DNA of 64,000 nt from Rhodobacterales bacterium HKCCE2091. Its GTDB lineage: Bacteria; Pseudomonadota; Alphaproteobacteria; Rhodobacterales; Rhodobacteraceae. Where the stretch lies: the NCBI GenBank assembly GCA_015689685.1, contig WVSL01000006.1, positions 124,001-188,000 on the forward strand, read 5' to 3'. Shown one piece after another: positions 36,400 through 44,235 of this stretch. Position 1 is the first letter of the stretch; the number at the start of each line of letters is the position of its first letter. Position numbers and translations under genes: made by a program. The notes below the pieces were generated by a model, which had not been told where the DNA came from, did not search any database, and saw only the letters and a list, made by a program, of their open reading frames with translations.

Positions 36400-36414
36400 G
36401 TTCGCGTAATGTTC
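36400..36414 (+). promoter_or_regulatory. LexA box (SOS operator), GTTC-N7-GTTC
   Basis: The sequence GTTCGCGTAATGTTC is an exact match to the direct-repeat LexA motif of alphaproteobacteria. It ends 12 bases before the chosen mmcB start. The caulobacter mmcB gene is a known SOS gene, so site and gene support each other. LexA bound here would block transcription until DNA damage. Confidence 0.82.
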
Positions 36415-36426
36415 CATCCTTCCCCG

Positions 36427-36876
36427 ATGTCCGACCTGCTGTCCGATCCGCCCGTCCTGATGCCTGGGCAACTGCTTGCCCGCGGCGTCGCGCGGCACCT
36501 CGCGACCCACGGCTTCGCGACGGTAGAGGAGTTCGTGCCGGAGCGCGGGCGGCGCGTGGACCTGATGGCGCTCGGGCCGAAGGGCGAGTTCTGGGTGATC
36601 GAGTGCAAGTCCTGCCGCGCCGATTTCATGGCCGACGCGAAGTGGGACGGGTACCTCGACTGGGCCGACCGGTTCTTCTGGGCCGTCGACGCGGAGTTCC
36701 CGGTGGAGTTGCTGCCGGATGGAACCGGCCTGATCCTCGCCGATGCCTACGACGCGGAGATCGTGCGGATGGGTCCGGAAACGAAGCTCGCCCCGGCTCG
36801 GCGCAAGGCGCAGATGCTACGGTTCGCGCGCACCGCCGCCGACCGACTCAGGGGGTTCCGGGACCCGCTGCTGTAA
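36427..36876 (+). CDS. mmcB: MmcB-family DNA repair protein
   Basis: 149 aa from the Met at 36427 (MSDLLSDPP); further upstream Mets at 36376 and 36412 overlap the LexA box and are less likely. The family core is seen as VEEFVPERGRRVDLMAL, the nuclease-like IECKSCRADF (Glu-x-Lys) and KWDGYLDWADRFFWAV, giving a PD-(D/E)xK-type fold. In Caulobacter MmcB belongs to the SOS regulon and protects against mitomycin C. Cytoplasmic, single gene, preceded by the LexA operator. Confidence 0.85.
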   Translation: MSDLLSDPPVLMPGQLLARGVARHLATHGFATVEEFVPERGRRVDLMALGPKGEFWVIECKSCRADFMADAKWDGYLDWADRFFWAVDAEFPVELLPDGTGLILADAYDAEIVRMGPETKLAPARRKAQMLRFARTAADRLRGFRDPLL

Positions 36877-36904
36877 CGGCGAACCCGCGGTACCGGGCCC
36901 GACC

Positions 36905-37099
36905 CTAGCGCCGCTTCCCCATCTTCCGCGCTGCCTGTGCCGCCGCCCGCAATTCCTCGGCGATCTCCTCCGCCTCGTCGGGATCGAAATCGAGCGGCAG
37001 GTCGATCCCGTCGCCTTCGAGGTAGATCCGCACCATCCCGAGCGTGGTCGGCCCGATCTGCAGGTTCGCGGCGGTGTCGCTTTCGCGGTCGATGCCCAT
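36905..37099 (-). CDS. Small acidic protein (DUF6324-like)
   Basis: 64 aa. N-terminus MGIDRESDTAANLQIGPTTL, then VRIYLEGDGIDLPLDFD and a helical end EEAEEIAEELRAAAQAAR with basic tail. The sequence matches my memory of a short family restricted to Rhodobacterales (DUF6324), of unknown function. The long upstream extension of this frame is antisense to the MarR-GNAT gene and is ignored. A GGAGCC site lies before the ATG. It is divergent from the regulator gene. Confidence 0.65.
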   Translation of the reverse strand: MGIDRESDTAANLQIGPTTLGMVRIYLEGDGIDLPLDFDPDEAEEIAEELRAAAQAARKMGKRR

Positions 37100-37180
37100 G
37101 ATGGCTCCTTCAAGACGCGGCGTATCTTGCATCCGGCGGCGGGTTGCGCAAACACTTGCCAAAGGAAAGTGAGGCGCGCG

Positions 37181-38095
37181 ATGGATGCCATCGACCGGAT
37201 CCGGGCCTTCAACAGGGCGCATACGCGGCGGATCGGGCTCCTGGACCAGGGGTATCTCGACAAGGGGCTGAGCCTGCCGGAAGTGCGGGTGCTGTTCGAA
37301 CTCGCGCATGGGCCGGGCTGGACCGCGCGGGCGTTGGCCGAGGCGCTCGGCCTGACCGAGGGGTATCTCAGCCGGCTGATCGCCCGGCTGGTCGCTGCGG
37401 GTCTCGTTCGCCGCCGCCCGAATGCCGGGGATCACCGCGCCTTCGACCTCGCGTTGACCGACGCAGGGTCGGAAAAGGCGGCGGCGCTGCAGGCCCTGTC
37501 GCGGTCGCAGGTGGCCGGGTGGTTCGAGGGCCGGGCGCCGGGGACGGACGCGCAGGTCGCCGAGGCGCTCGAGACGGCGGAGGCCGCGCTGACGCCGCCG
37601 GACCCGGACAGGGTGGCGTTCCGCGACCTCGCGATCGGCGATGCCGGCTGGCTGATCGAGCGACACGGAACGCTCTATGCCCGCGACGAGGGGTTCGACG
37701 AGAGTTTCGAGGCGCTCGTCGCGGGGATCCTCGCCGATTTCATCCAGACCCGCGACCCGGCCCGCGAGCGCGCGTGGATCGCATGGGACGGGCCGCGGCG
37801 TCTCGGCTCGGTCTTCTGTGTCGAGGGACGCGCGCCCGACATCGCAAAGCTGCGTCTGTTCCTGCTCGACCCGGCCGCGCGGGGCATGGGGCTCGGCCAG
37901 CGGCTGCTCGAGCTCTGTCTCGGCTTCGCCCGCGACACCGGCTACCGGAGGCTGGAACTCTGGACCCATGAAAGCCACCGCGCGGCCTGCGCGCTCTATG
38001 CCAAGAACGGCTTCGAGCTGACCGACAGCCGTCCCGCGCACTCCTTCGGGGTCGACGTGATCGAGCAGGAATGGGGGAAGGATCTGGGGCCGTGA
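37181..38095 (+). CDS. MarR-type transcriptional regulator fused to a GNAT acetyltransferase
   Basis: 304 aa. Residues about 1-140 form a MarR winged helix (LSLPEVRVLFELAH, ALGLTEGYLSRLIARLVAAGLVRR as recognition region). Residues about 150-300 form a GNAT domain with acetyl-CoA loop around ARGMGLGQRLLELC and the C-terminal AACALYAKNGFEL. Such fusions occur in several families and probably couple ligand acetylation or sensing with regulation; the target genes and acetyl acceptor are unknown. Start is supported by AAAGTGAGG upstream. No operon partner; tRNA-His follows. Confidence 0.85.
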   Translation: MDAIDRIRAFNRAHTRRIGLLDQGYLDKGLSLPEVRVLFELAHGPGWTARALAEALGLTEGYLSRLIARLVAAGLVRRRPNAGDHRAFDLALTDAGSEKAAALQALSRSQVAGWFEGRAPGTDAQVAEALETAEAALTPPDPDRVAFRDLAIGDAGWLIERHGTLYARDEGFDESFEALVAGILADFIQTRDPARERAWIAWDGPRRLGSVFCVEGRAPDIAKLRLFLLDPAARGMGLGQRLLELCLGFARDTGYRRLELWTHESHRAACALYAKNGFELTDSRPAHSFGVDVIEQEWGKDLGP

Positions 38096-38150
38096 CCTGC
38101 CGTCTCGGCCCTTGCAATGACCGCGCACGGCTTGTATCTGACCCGCCAGT

Positions 38151-38227
38151 GCCGCCTTAGCTCAGTTGGTTAGAGCGCTGGATTGTGGATCCAGAGGTCC
38201 CCTGTTCAAGCCAGGGAGGCGGTACCA
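38151..38227 (+). tRNA. tRNA-His (GTG anticodon)
   Basis: Full cloverleaf: acceptor 38151-38157 with 38217-38223, D arm TTAGCTCAGTTGGTTAGAGC, anticodon stem CTGGA/TCCAG with loop TTGTGGA and anticodon GTG at 38185-38187, T loop TTCAAGC, and encoded CCA at 38225-38227. Position 1 pairs as G1-U72, the discriminator is A73 and base -1 is T, so the usual G-1 is not encoded. This fits the alphaproteobacterial class of tRNA-His that is charged without G-1. Confidence 0.95.
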
Positions 38228-38234
38228 TCGAAAC

Positions 38235-38268
38235 AGGGGCGCGGGCCGACCGCACCCCTTTCGCTTTT
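38235..38268 (+). terminator. Terminator after tRNA-His
   Basis: AGGGG-C-GCG, loop GGCCGAC, CGC-A-CCCCT, then TTCGCTTTT. An eight-pair stem with one mismatch followed by a T-rich tail, eight bases past the tRNA CCA end. Confidence 0.55.
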
Positions 38269-38410
38269 CCGGGCCCTACTGGAACAATCGAACGCGTCGG
38301 CGCCGGCCCGGGGCGAAACTCGTGCTGAAATGCTCTCGTTTCCTATGACACCGAGATGGGCGATGCGCGGGACACGTTCAAATCACGTCACCGCGGGCGG
38401 GGCGTGAGCG

Positions 38411-38731
38411 TCAGTCGCCCAGGCCGATCTCGCGGGTGAGTGTCCCCGTCTCCGCGTCGTAGACCCGGATCACCCCGTCATCGCCGGTCAGGATCACGTG
38501 GCCGTCCGCGATGCTGTAGCCGGTCACCGCGACGCCGTCCGGCACCGCGTAGTCGCCGGGAGAGATGACCATCGGCGGCGGGTCGTCGTTCAGCCGGATG
38601 ACAAGCAGCGCGGCCACCGTTATCACGCCGAGGATCATCACGGCCGTCAGCACGGTGACGAGCCCCTTCAGGAAGCGCAGGTCCGGCGGCAGGGCCGGGG
38701 CGTCGTCGGGAGAGTCATCCATGGCCCGCAT
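38411..38731 (-). CDS. Small single-span membrane protein, DUF6476-like
   Basis: 106 aa from the Met at 38731; a Met at 38722 (MDDSPDD) is an alternative. One membrane helix (about residues 22-48, LVTVLTAVMILGVITVAALLV in part) follows an acidic N-terminus, then a periplasmic beta domain with GHVILTGDDGVIRVYD. The layout matches the short Rhodobacterales proteins annotated DUF6476; function unknown. Its start region overlaps head to head with rluD, and its ribosome site (GGAGGGAAAGG) lies inside the rluD coding sequence. Confidence 0.7.
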   Translation of the reverse strand: MRAMDDSPDDAPALPPDLRFLKGLVTVLTAVMILGVITVAALLVIRLNDDPPPMVISPGDYAVPDGVAVTGYSIADGHVILTGDDGVIRVYDAETGTLTREIGLGD

Positions 38732-39734
38732 CCTTTCCCTCCGGATCGGCCCGGACCCGGAACCCCGCCTTGATAAGGCATTGGCCGTGGCCGTGCCAGA
38801 GGAGGAGGCGCTGAGCCGGTCGCGCCTCGCCAAGCTGATCGCGGACGGCGCGGTGCGCGTCGACGGGGTGGTGGTGACGGACGTCAAGACGAAGCTCGCC
38901 GGCGGCGCGGAGGTCGAGATCGCGCTCGAGGACGCGGTCGAGGTCGAGACCGTGGCGGAGGCCATCCCGCTGGACATCGTGTGGGAGGACGCGGACCTTC
39001 TCGTCGTGAACAAGCCCGCCGGCATGGTCGTCCATCCCGCGCCGGGCACGCCGTCGGGAACGCTGGTCAACGCGCTCCTGCACCATTTCGGCGGTGCGTT
39101 GTCGGGCATCGGCGGCGAGAAGCGGCCGGGGATCGTCCACCGGATCGACAAGGATACCTCGGGCCTGCTCGTGGTCGCGAAGTCGGACCGCGCCCATCAC
39201 GGCCTCGCCGCCCAGTTCGAGGCCCATAGCGCGGAGCGGCTCTACCTCGCGCTCTGCCACGGCGTGCCCGATGCCGCCGACCCGCGCCTGAAGGGCGTGC
39301 GCGGCGTCAGTTTCGAGGGCGCGACCGTCAAGATCACCTCGGGCCTCGCGCGTCACCGGACCGACCGGCAGAAGCAGGCGGTGTACTTCGGGTCCGGCCG
39401 CCACGCGGTAACGCGGGTTTCAGTCGAGGAGAGCTTCGCCGGCGTCGTCGCGCTGGTGTCCTGCCGGCTTGAAACCGGGCGCACGCACCAGATCCGCGTC
39501 CACATGGCCCATGCCGGTCACGCGCTGGTGGGCGACCCGGTCTATGGCGGGCGGCGGAAGGTGTCCGCGAGGGTGTTCGGCGAGGCGCTGGCGGAGCGGT
39601 TGAACGGCTTCCCCCGGCAGGCGTTGCACGCCGCGGTGCTCGGCTTCGATCATCCGGTGACGGGTGAGGCGCTGCGGTTCGAGGCGGAGTTGCCGGAAGA
39701 CATGGCGGGGCTGCTGGCGGCGTTGCGGGGGTAG
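38721..39734 (+). CDS. Ribosomal large-subunit pseudouridine synthase, RluA/RluD family
   Basis: 337 aa. N-terminal S4 RNA-binding domain (about 15-80, SRLAKLIADGAVRVDG) and RluA-type catalytic domain with VVNKPAG and HRIDKDTSGLLVVAK, where the Asp is the catalytic nucleophile. It isomerises uridines in 23S rRNA; placement before rpoH and the S4 domain favour RluD over RluA/RluC. Start ATG has GGGAGAG upstream. The start codon overlaps that of the divergent small membrane-protein gene in CCATGG. Confidence 0.9.
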   Translation: MARILSLRIGPDPEPRLDKALAVAVPEEEALSRSRLAKLIADGAVRVDGVVVTDVKTKLAGGAEVEIALEDAVEVETVAEAIPLDIVWEDADLLVVNKPAGMVVHPAPGTPSGTLVNALLHHFGGALSGIGGEKRPGIVHRIDKDTSGLLVVAKSDRAHHGLAAQFEAHSAERLYLALCHGVPDAADPRLKGVRGVSFEGATVKITSGLARHRTDRQKQAVYFGSGRHAVTRVSVEESFAGVVALVSCRLETGRTHQIRVHMAHAGHALVGDPVYGGRRKVSARVFGEALAERLNGFPRQALHAAVLGFDHPVTGEALRFEAELPEDMAGLLAALRG

Positions 39735-39823
39735 GGTGTGGCTGTTTCGGCTTGTTCTTGAAATGATGAGCCGCGCGTCGGCTGGGTTCGCCCTTGTTCC
39801 GCGCGTGGTTTCGAGCGGTGCCT

Positions 39824-40480
39824 TTAGACCACCGCCCCGCGCTGTCCCCCGAGCAGCAGGGTCACCGCCAGCGCGACCTCCGCGATCACCGGCACGACAT
39901 AGGCCGGCTGCATCGCCTCGTTCAGCCCCGGCGCGGCGATCCGCGTGACCCCGCCTACAAGGTAGACCGCCGCCGCCGCCCAGAGCAGTGGCGGCAGCCA
40001 GCGCGGGACGAGGCCGGACCGCACCAGCAGCCAGGCCATCAGCCCGGTATTCACCGCGAACAGGATCAGGCCCAGGTCATATCCGGTGCCGTGGGTCTCG
40101 ATCAGCCGGGCCAGCGTCGACGGTTCGGGCGCGGGGGCGGTGGCGACGAGGGTGGCGGCGGAGACCAGCGCCAGCAGGCTCGCCGCGATCACCGCCGCCT
40201 GCATCAGCCGGAACACCATCGCCGCCCGCGCGATATCCTCCGACACCGGCCTGAGCAGTCGGAAGAACACGAGCGCGATGGCGATGTCGGCGACCACGAG
40301 CGCGGTGTCGGACAGGATCGACAGGCGGAACAGAGTCGGATGCGCCGAGACCGCGGCCCACGTCGCATCCGGCCCGTCGCCGACCAGCGGGCCACGGAGG
40401 GCAAGTTCCGATCCGAGCCCTAGGAGGATGATCGCGACGTAGAGGATGCCGGCGAGGCGGGCGAGGGATCGGGTCGGCAT
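39824..40480 (-). CDS. DUF4386-like integral membrane protein
   Basis: 218 aa with six hydrophobic segments, starting MPTRSLARLAGILYVAIILLG. The N-terminal RLAGILY..I pattern, a polar LFRLSILSD segment and an FRLLRPVSEDIARAAMVFRL loop are typical of the DUF4386 family; function unknown. It stands between rluD and rpoH on the opposite strand, which breaks the usual close rluD-rpoH spacing. Confidence 0.75.
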   Translation of the reverse strand: MPTRSLARLAGILYVAIILLGLGSELALRGPLVGDGPDATWAAVSAHPTLFRLSILSDTALVVADIAIALVFFRLLRPVSEDIARAAMVFRLMQAAVIAASLLALVSAATLVATAPAPEPSTLARLIETHGTGYDLGLILFAVNTGLMAWLLVRSGLVPRWLPPLLWAAAAVYLVGGVTRIAAPGLNEAMQPAYVVPVIAEVALAVTLLLGGQRGAVV

Positions 40481-40669
40481 GGCGCTGTCCTTGCGGCGGG
40501 GTTCGGTACCAGACTGGCATATCCGTCCGCGCGATCCTGCGAAAAACCTGCAAACCTGCCCTGTATTTTGTGCAGTGGCGCACTGCGGGTTTACGGATCG
40601 TCAATTGCGGTGCGGCAGATCTTCGGTCTAACCTCGGGACAGCCAGCGAAGCGGACGTAGCCTCCGGAT

Positions 40670-40698
40670 CTTGAATTCGCCCGCCACAGCACCCAAAT
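40670..40698 (+). promoter_or_regulatory. Candidate heat-shock (sigma-32 type) promoter of rpoH
   Basis: CTTGAAT at 40670-40676, 15 bases, then CCCAAAT at 40692-40698, close to the sigma-32 pattern CTTGAAA / CCCCATNT. It lies 48 bases before the rpoH start. Autoregulated rpoH promoters are known in alphaproteobacteria. Confidence 0.4.
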
Positions 40699-40746
40699 GC
40701 AAGTTAACCGGGTTTACATGCCCGAACGACAACAGGGGAGATGCCA

Positions 40747-41640
40747 TTGAGCACTTACGCCAACCTTCCGGCCCCGTCCCCGGAACAGGGTCTGAACCGG
40801 TACCTCCAGGAAATCCGGAAGTTCCCGATGCTGGAGCCGGAAGAGGAATACATGCTTGCCAAGTCGTGGGTCGACCACGGCGACACCGAGGCCGCGCACA
40901 AGATGGTGACGTCGCACCTGCGGCTCGCCGCCAAGATCGCCATGGGCTACCGGGGCTACGGCCTGCCGCAGGCCGAGGTGATCTCGGAGGCCAACGTGGG
41001 TCTGATGCAGGCCGTCAAGCGGTTCGACCCGGAGAAGGGCTTCCGCCTCGCCACCTACGCGATGTGGTGGATCCGCGCCTCGATCCAGGAATACATCTTG
41101 CGGTCGTGGAGCCTCGTGAAGCTCGGCACGACCTCGGCCCAGAAGAAGCTGTTCTTCAACCTGCGCAAGGCCAAGGCCCGGATCGGCGCGCTTGAGGAAG
41201 GCGACCTGCGCCCCGAGAACGTCGAACGCATCGCCCATGACCTCGGCGTGACCGAGGACGAGGTGATCTCGATGAACCGGCGGCTGTCGGGCGGGGATGC
41301 CTCGCTCAACGCGATGGTCGGCACCGAGGGCGACAGCGCCACCCAGTGGCAGGACTGGCTCGAGGACGAGGACGCCAACCAGGCCGAGGACTACGCGGAG
41401 AAGGACGAGTTCCAGCACCGTATGAGCCTGATGGAGCGAGCGATGGAGGTCCTGAACGACCGCGAGCGCGACATCCTCACGCAGCGGCGGTTGCAGGACC
41501 AGCCGGTGACACTGGAGGAACTGTCCGGCGTCTACGACGTCAGCCGCGAGCGCATCCGCCAGATCGAGGTCAGGGCGTTCGAGAAGCTGCAGAAGAAGAT
41601 GAAGGACCTGGCGCGGGAAGACGGGCTGATGCCCGCCTGA
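40747..41640 (+). CDS. rpoH: RNA polymerase heat-shock sigma factor RpoH (sigma-32)
   Basis: 297 aa from the TTG at 40747. The ATG at 40741 directly abuts the AGGGGAG ribosome site and cannot be used; TTG gives six-base spacing and the family N-terminus STYANLPAPSPE. Region 2 shows EYMLAKSW, RLATYAMWWIRASIQEYI; the RpoH box is QKKLFFNLRKAK; region 4 has the helix-turn-helix TLEELSGVYDVSRERIRQIE. It directs RNA polymerase to heat-shock promoters. A candidate sigma-32 promoter lies upstream and a strong terminator downstream. Rhodobacterales often have two rpoH genes; which one this is was not decided. Confidence 0.95.
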   Translation: MSTYANLPAPSPEQGLNRYLQEIRKFPMLEPEEEYMLAKSWVDHGDTEAAHKMVTSHLRLAAKIAMGYRGYGLPQAEVISEANVGLMQAVKRFDPEKGFRLATYAMWWIRASIQEYILRSWSLVKLGTTSAQKKLFFNLRKAKARIGALEEGDLRPENVERIAHDLGVTEDEVISMNRRLSGGDASLNAMVGTEGDSATQWQDWLEDEDANQAEDYAEKDEFQHRMSLMERAMEVLNDRERDILTQRRLQDQPVTLEELSGVYDVSRERIRQIEVRAFEKLQKKMKDLAREDGLMPA

Positions 41641-41665
41641 GCGAAGCCACCTGGCTCCTTCCAGA

Positions 41666-41693
41666 CGGCCCCGCGGCGACGCGGGGCCGTTTC
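41666..41693 (+). terminator. Intrinsic terminator of rpoH
   Basis: Perfect nine-pair stem CGGCCCCGC / GCGGGGCCG with loop GGCGAC, then TTTC. Begins 25 bases after the rpoH stop. Confidence 0.75.
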
Positions 41694-41812
41694 GCGTTCT
41701 GGTGCGCTGACCGGCGCAGGCCTTCGTCCCGGCACCGCCGCGGCGCTCGGGCCTTGCATCGCGCGGGGCGCGGAAGCAGGCTGCGCGCGAACGGAAGGAC
41801 AGGGAGAGCGAC

Positions 41813-42793
41813 ATGGCCGATCACGTCAGGTGGGGCATCCTCGGGGCCGCGAACTTCGCCAAGACGATCATGGGGCCCGCGATCAACGAGGCCCGCCACG
41901 GGCGTCTCGTGGCCGTCGCCAGCCGCGACCCGAAGAAGGCGCAACCCTTCGCCGACCTCGCGCCGGGCCTCACGATCCACGACAGCTACGAGGCGCTGCT
42001 GGCCGATCCCGAGGTCGACGCGGTCTACATCCCGCTGCCGAACTCGCTCCATGTCCACTGGTCCGTCGCGGCGGCCGAGGCGGGCAAGGCGGTGCTGTGC
42101 GAGAAGCCGATCGGCATGGAAGAGGCCGATTTCGACCGCCTCATCGCCGCCCGCGACGCCACCGGCCACCTGATCGCCGAGGCCTACATGGTCGTCCACC
42201 ACCCGCAATGGATCAAGGCGAAGGAGATCGTGCAGTCGGGCGTGCTCGGCAACATCCACACGGTGACCTGCGCCTTCACCTACGGGCTGCCTCAGGGCGA
42301 CAACGTGCGCAACGACGCCTCGCTCGGCGGCGGGGGGCTGCGCGACATCGGCGTCTACCCGATCGGCACCTTCCGCTTCTGCACCGGGCTGGAGCCGGAG
42401 CCGGACTGGGCCGAGATGATCACCGAGAAGGGCGTCGACGTGTTCACCTGGGTCCAGGCCCATGCCGGCGACACGCGCTTCGTCTTCCACCTCGCGATGC
42501 GCGCGACCCCGCGGCAGGAGATGGTGTTCGAAGGCGACAAGGGCTGGCTTCGCGTCACGGTCCCGTTCAACGCGCAGGTCGCCGGCGGCCCGCAGCTCGA
42601 CCTCGCCATCGCGGGCGAGGAGATGCGCGTCTTCCGGTTCACCAACGAACGCCAGTACGTCCACCAGGTCGAGGCGTTCAACGACCACCTCCTGAACGGC
42701 ACCCCCTATCCCTGCCCGCTGGAATTCTCCCGCGGGACGCAGGCGATGATCGACAAGGTCTTCGCCGTGGCGAAAGCGCGGGAGAGGGGGTAG
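41813..42793 (+). CDS. Gfo/Idh/MocA-family NAD(P)-dependent oxidoreductase
   Basis: 326 aa. The N-terminal Rossmann fold (WGILGAANFAKT) binds NAD(P); CEKPIG contains the conserved Lys; GGGGLRDIGVYPIG is the catalytic-domain signature with the active-site Asp/Tyr. These enzymes oxidise or reduce sugars, inositols and related compounds; the substrate is not readable. ATG follows AGGGAGAGCGAC. It forms no obvious operon, with rpoH terminated upstream and a DUF4389 gene following after 41 bases. Confidence 0.87.
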   Translation: MADHVRWGILGAANFAKTIMGPAINEARHGRLVAVASRDPKKAQPFADLAPGLTIHDSYEALLADPEVDAVYIPLPNSLHVHWSVAAAEAGKAVLCEKPIGMEEADFDRLIAARDATGHLIAEAYMVVHHPQWIKAKEIVQSGVLGNIHTVTCAFTYGLPQGDNVRNDASLGGGGLRDIGVYPIGTFRFCTGLEPEPDWAEMITEKGVDVFTWVQAHAGDTRFVFHLAMRATPRQEMVFEGDKGWLRVTVPFNAQVAGGPQLDLAIAGEEMRVFRFTNERQYVHQVEAFNDHLLNGTPYPCPLEFSRGTQAMIDKVFAVAKARERG

Positions 42794-42834
42794 CCTGACA
42801 CGAACGGCAGACGGGGCGACGACGGGACGGGGCG

Positions 42835-43137
42835 ATGACGGACGAGGACAAGATCTCGGGGCGCATTCACGGCGAACAGCCCGATCCGGGGCCGGCGGAG
42901 CCGCTGTGGCAACGCCTGCTCTACATGGTGCTGATCGCGATCATGATCTCGCTGGCGCAGACCGTACTGACCGTGGTGACGGTGATCCAGTTCGTGATCC
43001 TCGTGGTCAACAAGCAGCAGCCGAACGAACGGCTGGCGGATTTCGGCACCGATCTCGGCGTCTGGCTGGCCAAGGCGGCGCGCTACCAGACCGCGGCGTC
43101 AGAGGTGAAGCCTTGGCCCTGGACGGAGCTCGACTAG
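42835..43137 (+). CDS. DUF4389-like small membrane protein
   Basis: 100 aa. An acidic N-terminus, one long hydrophobic stretch (about 27-60, MVLIAIMISLAQTV and VIQFVILVVNKQQP) and a cytoplasmic C-terminal part (RLADFGTDLGVWLAKAARYQT) are the marks of the DUF4389 family, whose function is unknown. It lies close behind the oxidoreductase gene on the same strand and may be cotranscribed with it. Confidence 0.75.
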   Translation: MTDEDKISGRIHGEQPDPGPAEPLWQRLLYMVLIAIMISLAQTVLTVVTVIQFVILVVNKQQPNERLADFGTDLGVWLAKAARYQTAASEVKPWPWTELD

Positions 43138-43201
43138 TCCGACGCCGTCTTGCCGACGCGTGGCCGCGTGCTAGCATCCGGTCGGCTTGGAGGACATCGT
43201 G

Positions 43202-43471
43202 ATGGCCGGTGGTTGGGCGCGCGACGGCGCGGTGGAACAGCAGATCGAGGATTCGATCCGGGACGAGCTTCGGCGCATGAAGGCGCGGCGCGGGCCCGAG
43301 GGCGAAAGCCTGGCCGAATGCGCGGAATGCGGCGAGCCGATCCCCGAGCCGCGCCGCAAGGCGATCCCGGGCGTGAAGCTCTGCATCGACTGCGCTTCGG
43401 AACGCGACGGCCGGTTCGAGGCGCGTCCGGGCTTCAACCGGCGCGGGTCGAAGGACAGCCAGCTGAAGTGA
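43202..43471 (+). CDS. DksA/TraR-type C4 zinc-finger protein
   Basis: 89 aa. The zinc site is C-x2-C (CAECGE) and C-x2-C (CIDCAS), spaced as in the TraR/YbiI subgroup, with the following ERDGRFEARPGF. The N-terminal coiled coil of full DksA is missing, so this is a short secondary-channel-type regulator of RNA polymerase. ATG at 43202 is chosen because GGAGGA lies seven bases upstream; in-frame TTG 43187 and GTG 43199 fall in or next to that site. Confidence 0.85.
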   Translation: MAGGWARDGAVEQQIEDSIRDELRRMKARRGPEGESLAECAECGEPIPEPRRKAIPGVKLCIDCASERDGRFEARPGFNRRGSKDSQLK

Positions 43472-43472
43472 T

Positions 43473-43514
43473 GGCTCGCGCCGTCCGGTCCGCTGCCGGG
43501 ACGGTTCGCGAGCC
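43473..43514 (+). terminator. Long hairpin between convergent zinc-finger and GNAT genes
   Basis: GGCTCGCG (43473-43480) pairs perfectly with CGCGAGCC (43507-43514), with further inner pairing CGTCC/GGGACG. It starts two bases after the zinc-finger gene stop; no T run. Confidence 0.5.
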
Positions 43515-43558
43515 GTGACCAGCGGCGGCGTTGCGGGGGCCCGCGACCGGCGACGGGT

Positions 43559-44164
43559 TCAGAGCGGCTTGACCAGCAGCAGCCAGTTCTCCCCCGGCCC
43601 GTCCCATGATCCTTTCATCATCGGCCGCCGCGCGCGTTCGCGGTAGCCGGCGCGGTCATAAAGCCGGAGCGCATCGGGATTGGCGTCCGAGGCGATCAGC
43701 GAGATCTCCGCGTGGCCGCCGGCCCGTGCGATGTCGTCGGCGGTGGCGAGCAGGAGGGTGCCGTGACCCTTCCGCCGCGCCGCGGGGACGGTGGCGAGGA
43801 TGTTGAGGTACCATGTGCCCGGCACGAGGTTCTCGAGTTCCACCAGCGCGCGGAACACGTCCGGCGCCTCCAACGGGTCCTCGGGCTCATCCGGCACCGG
43901 GTAACCGACCAGCATCGCCTCCGCCCCGGCTTCGCCCTCCGCGACGACCATCAGCATCCCGCTGTCCAGCCGCTCGACCTGGCGGCGGCGCGCGACCTCC
44001 TGCCAGGTTTCGCCGGTCTTCGCGGCCATGTCGCGCCACGCGATCTCGGCGAGGCCGCCGGACGCGGCGAGGTTCAGTTCGGCGGCGACGGCTGCGTCCT
44101 CCGGCCGGAACGGGCGTAGCGGCGGCGAAAGCTCGATCGGGATGGCGGGGTCGCGCGGTGGCAT
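43559..44164 (-). CDS. GNAT-family N-acetyltransferase
   Basis: 201 aa. The acetyl-CoA binding loop is seen as ARRKGHGTLLLATADD (R-x-x-G-x-G/A type), preceded by YLNILATVP, the beta-strand 4 segment, and followed by NPDALRLYDRAGYRE, the usual C-terminal motif. The acceptor is unknown. The gene is monocistronic and convergent with the zinc-finger gene. Confidence 0.82.
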   Translation of the reverse strand: MPPRDPAIPIELSPPLRPFRPEDAAVAAELNLAASGGLAEIAWRDMAAKTGETWQEVARRRQVERLDSGMLMVVAEGEAGAEAMLVGYPVPDEPEDPLEAPDVFRALVELENLVPGTWYLNILATVPAARRKGHGTLLLATADDIARAGGHAEISLIASDANPDALRLYDRAGYRERARRPMMKGSWDGPGENWLLLVKPL

Positions 44165-44235
44165 CGGGCAATCCTGCAGCAGCGGGGCGGTCGGCCGCGA
44201 TACTACACCGGCCGGGCCGCGCCGTCAGCGCCGGA

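Noticed and set aside
36905-38128. 407-codon minus-strand frame opposite the MarR-GNAT gene
   Set aside because: Only its last 64 codons look like a protein; the rest is antisense to a clear MarR-GNAT protein, so the small gene alone is called.
40741-40746. ATG as rpoH start
   Set aside because: It touches the AGGGGAG ribosome site with no spacing; the TTG six bases on gives proper spacing and the family N-terminus.
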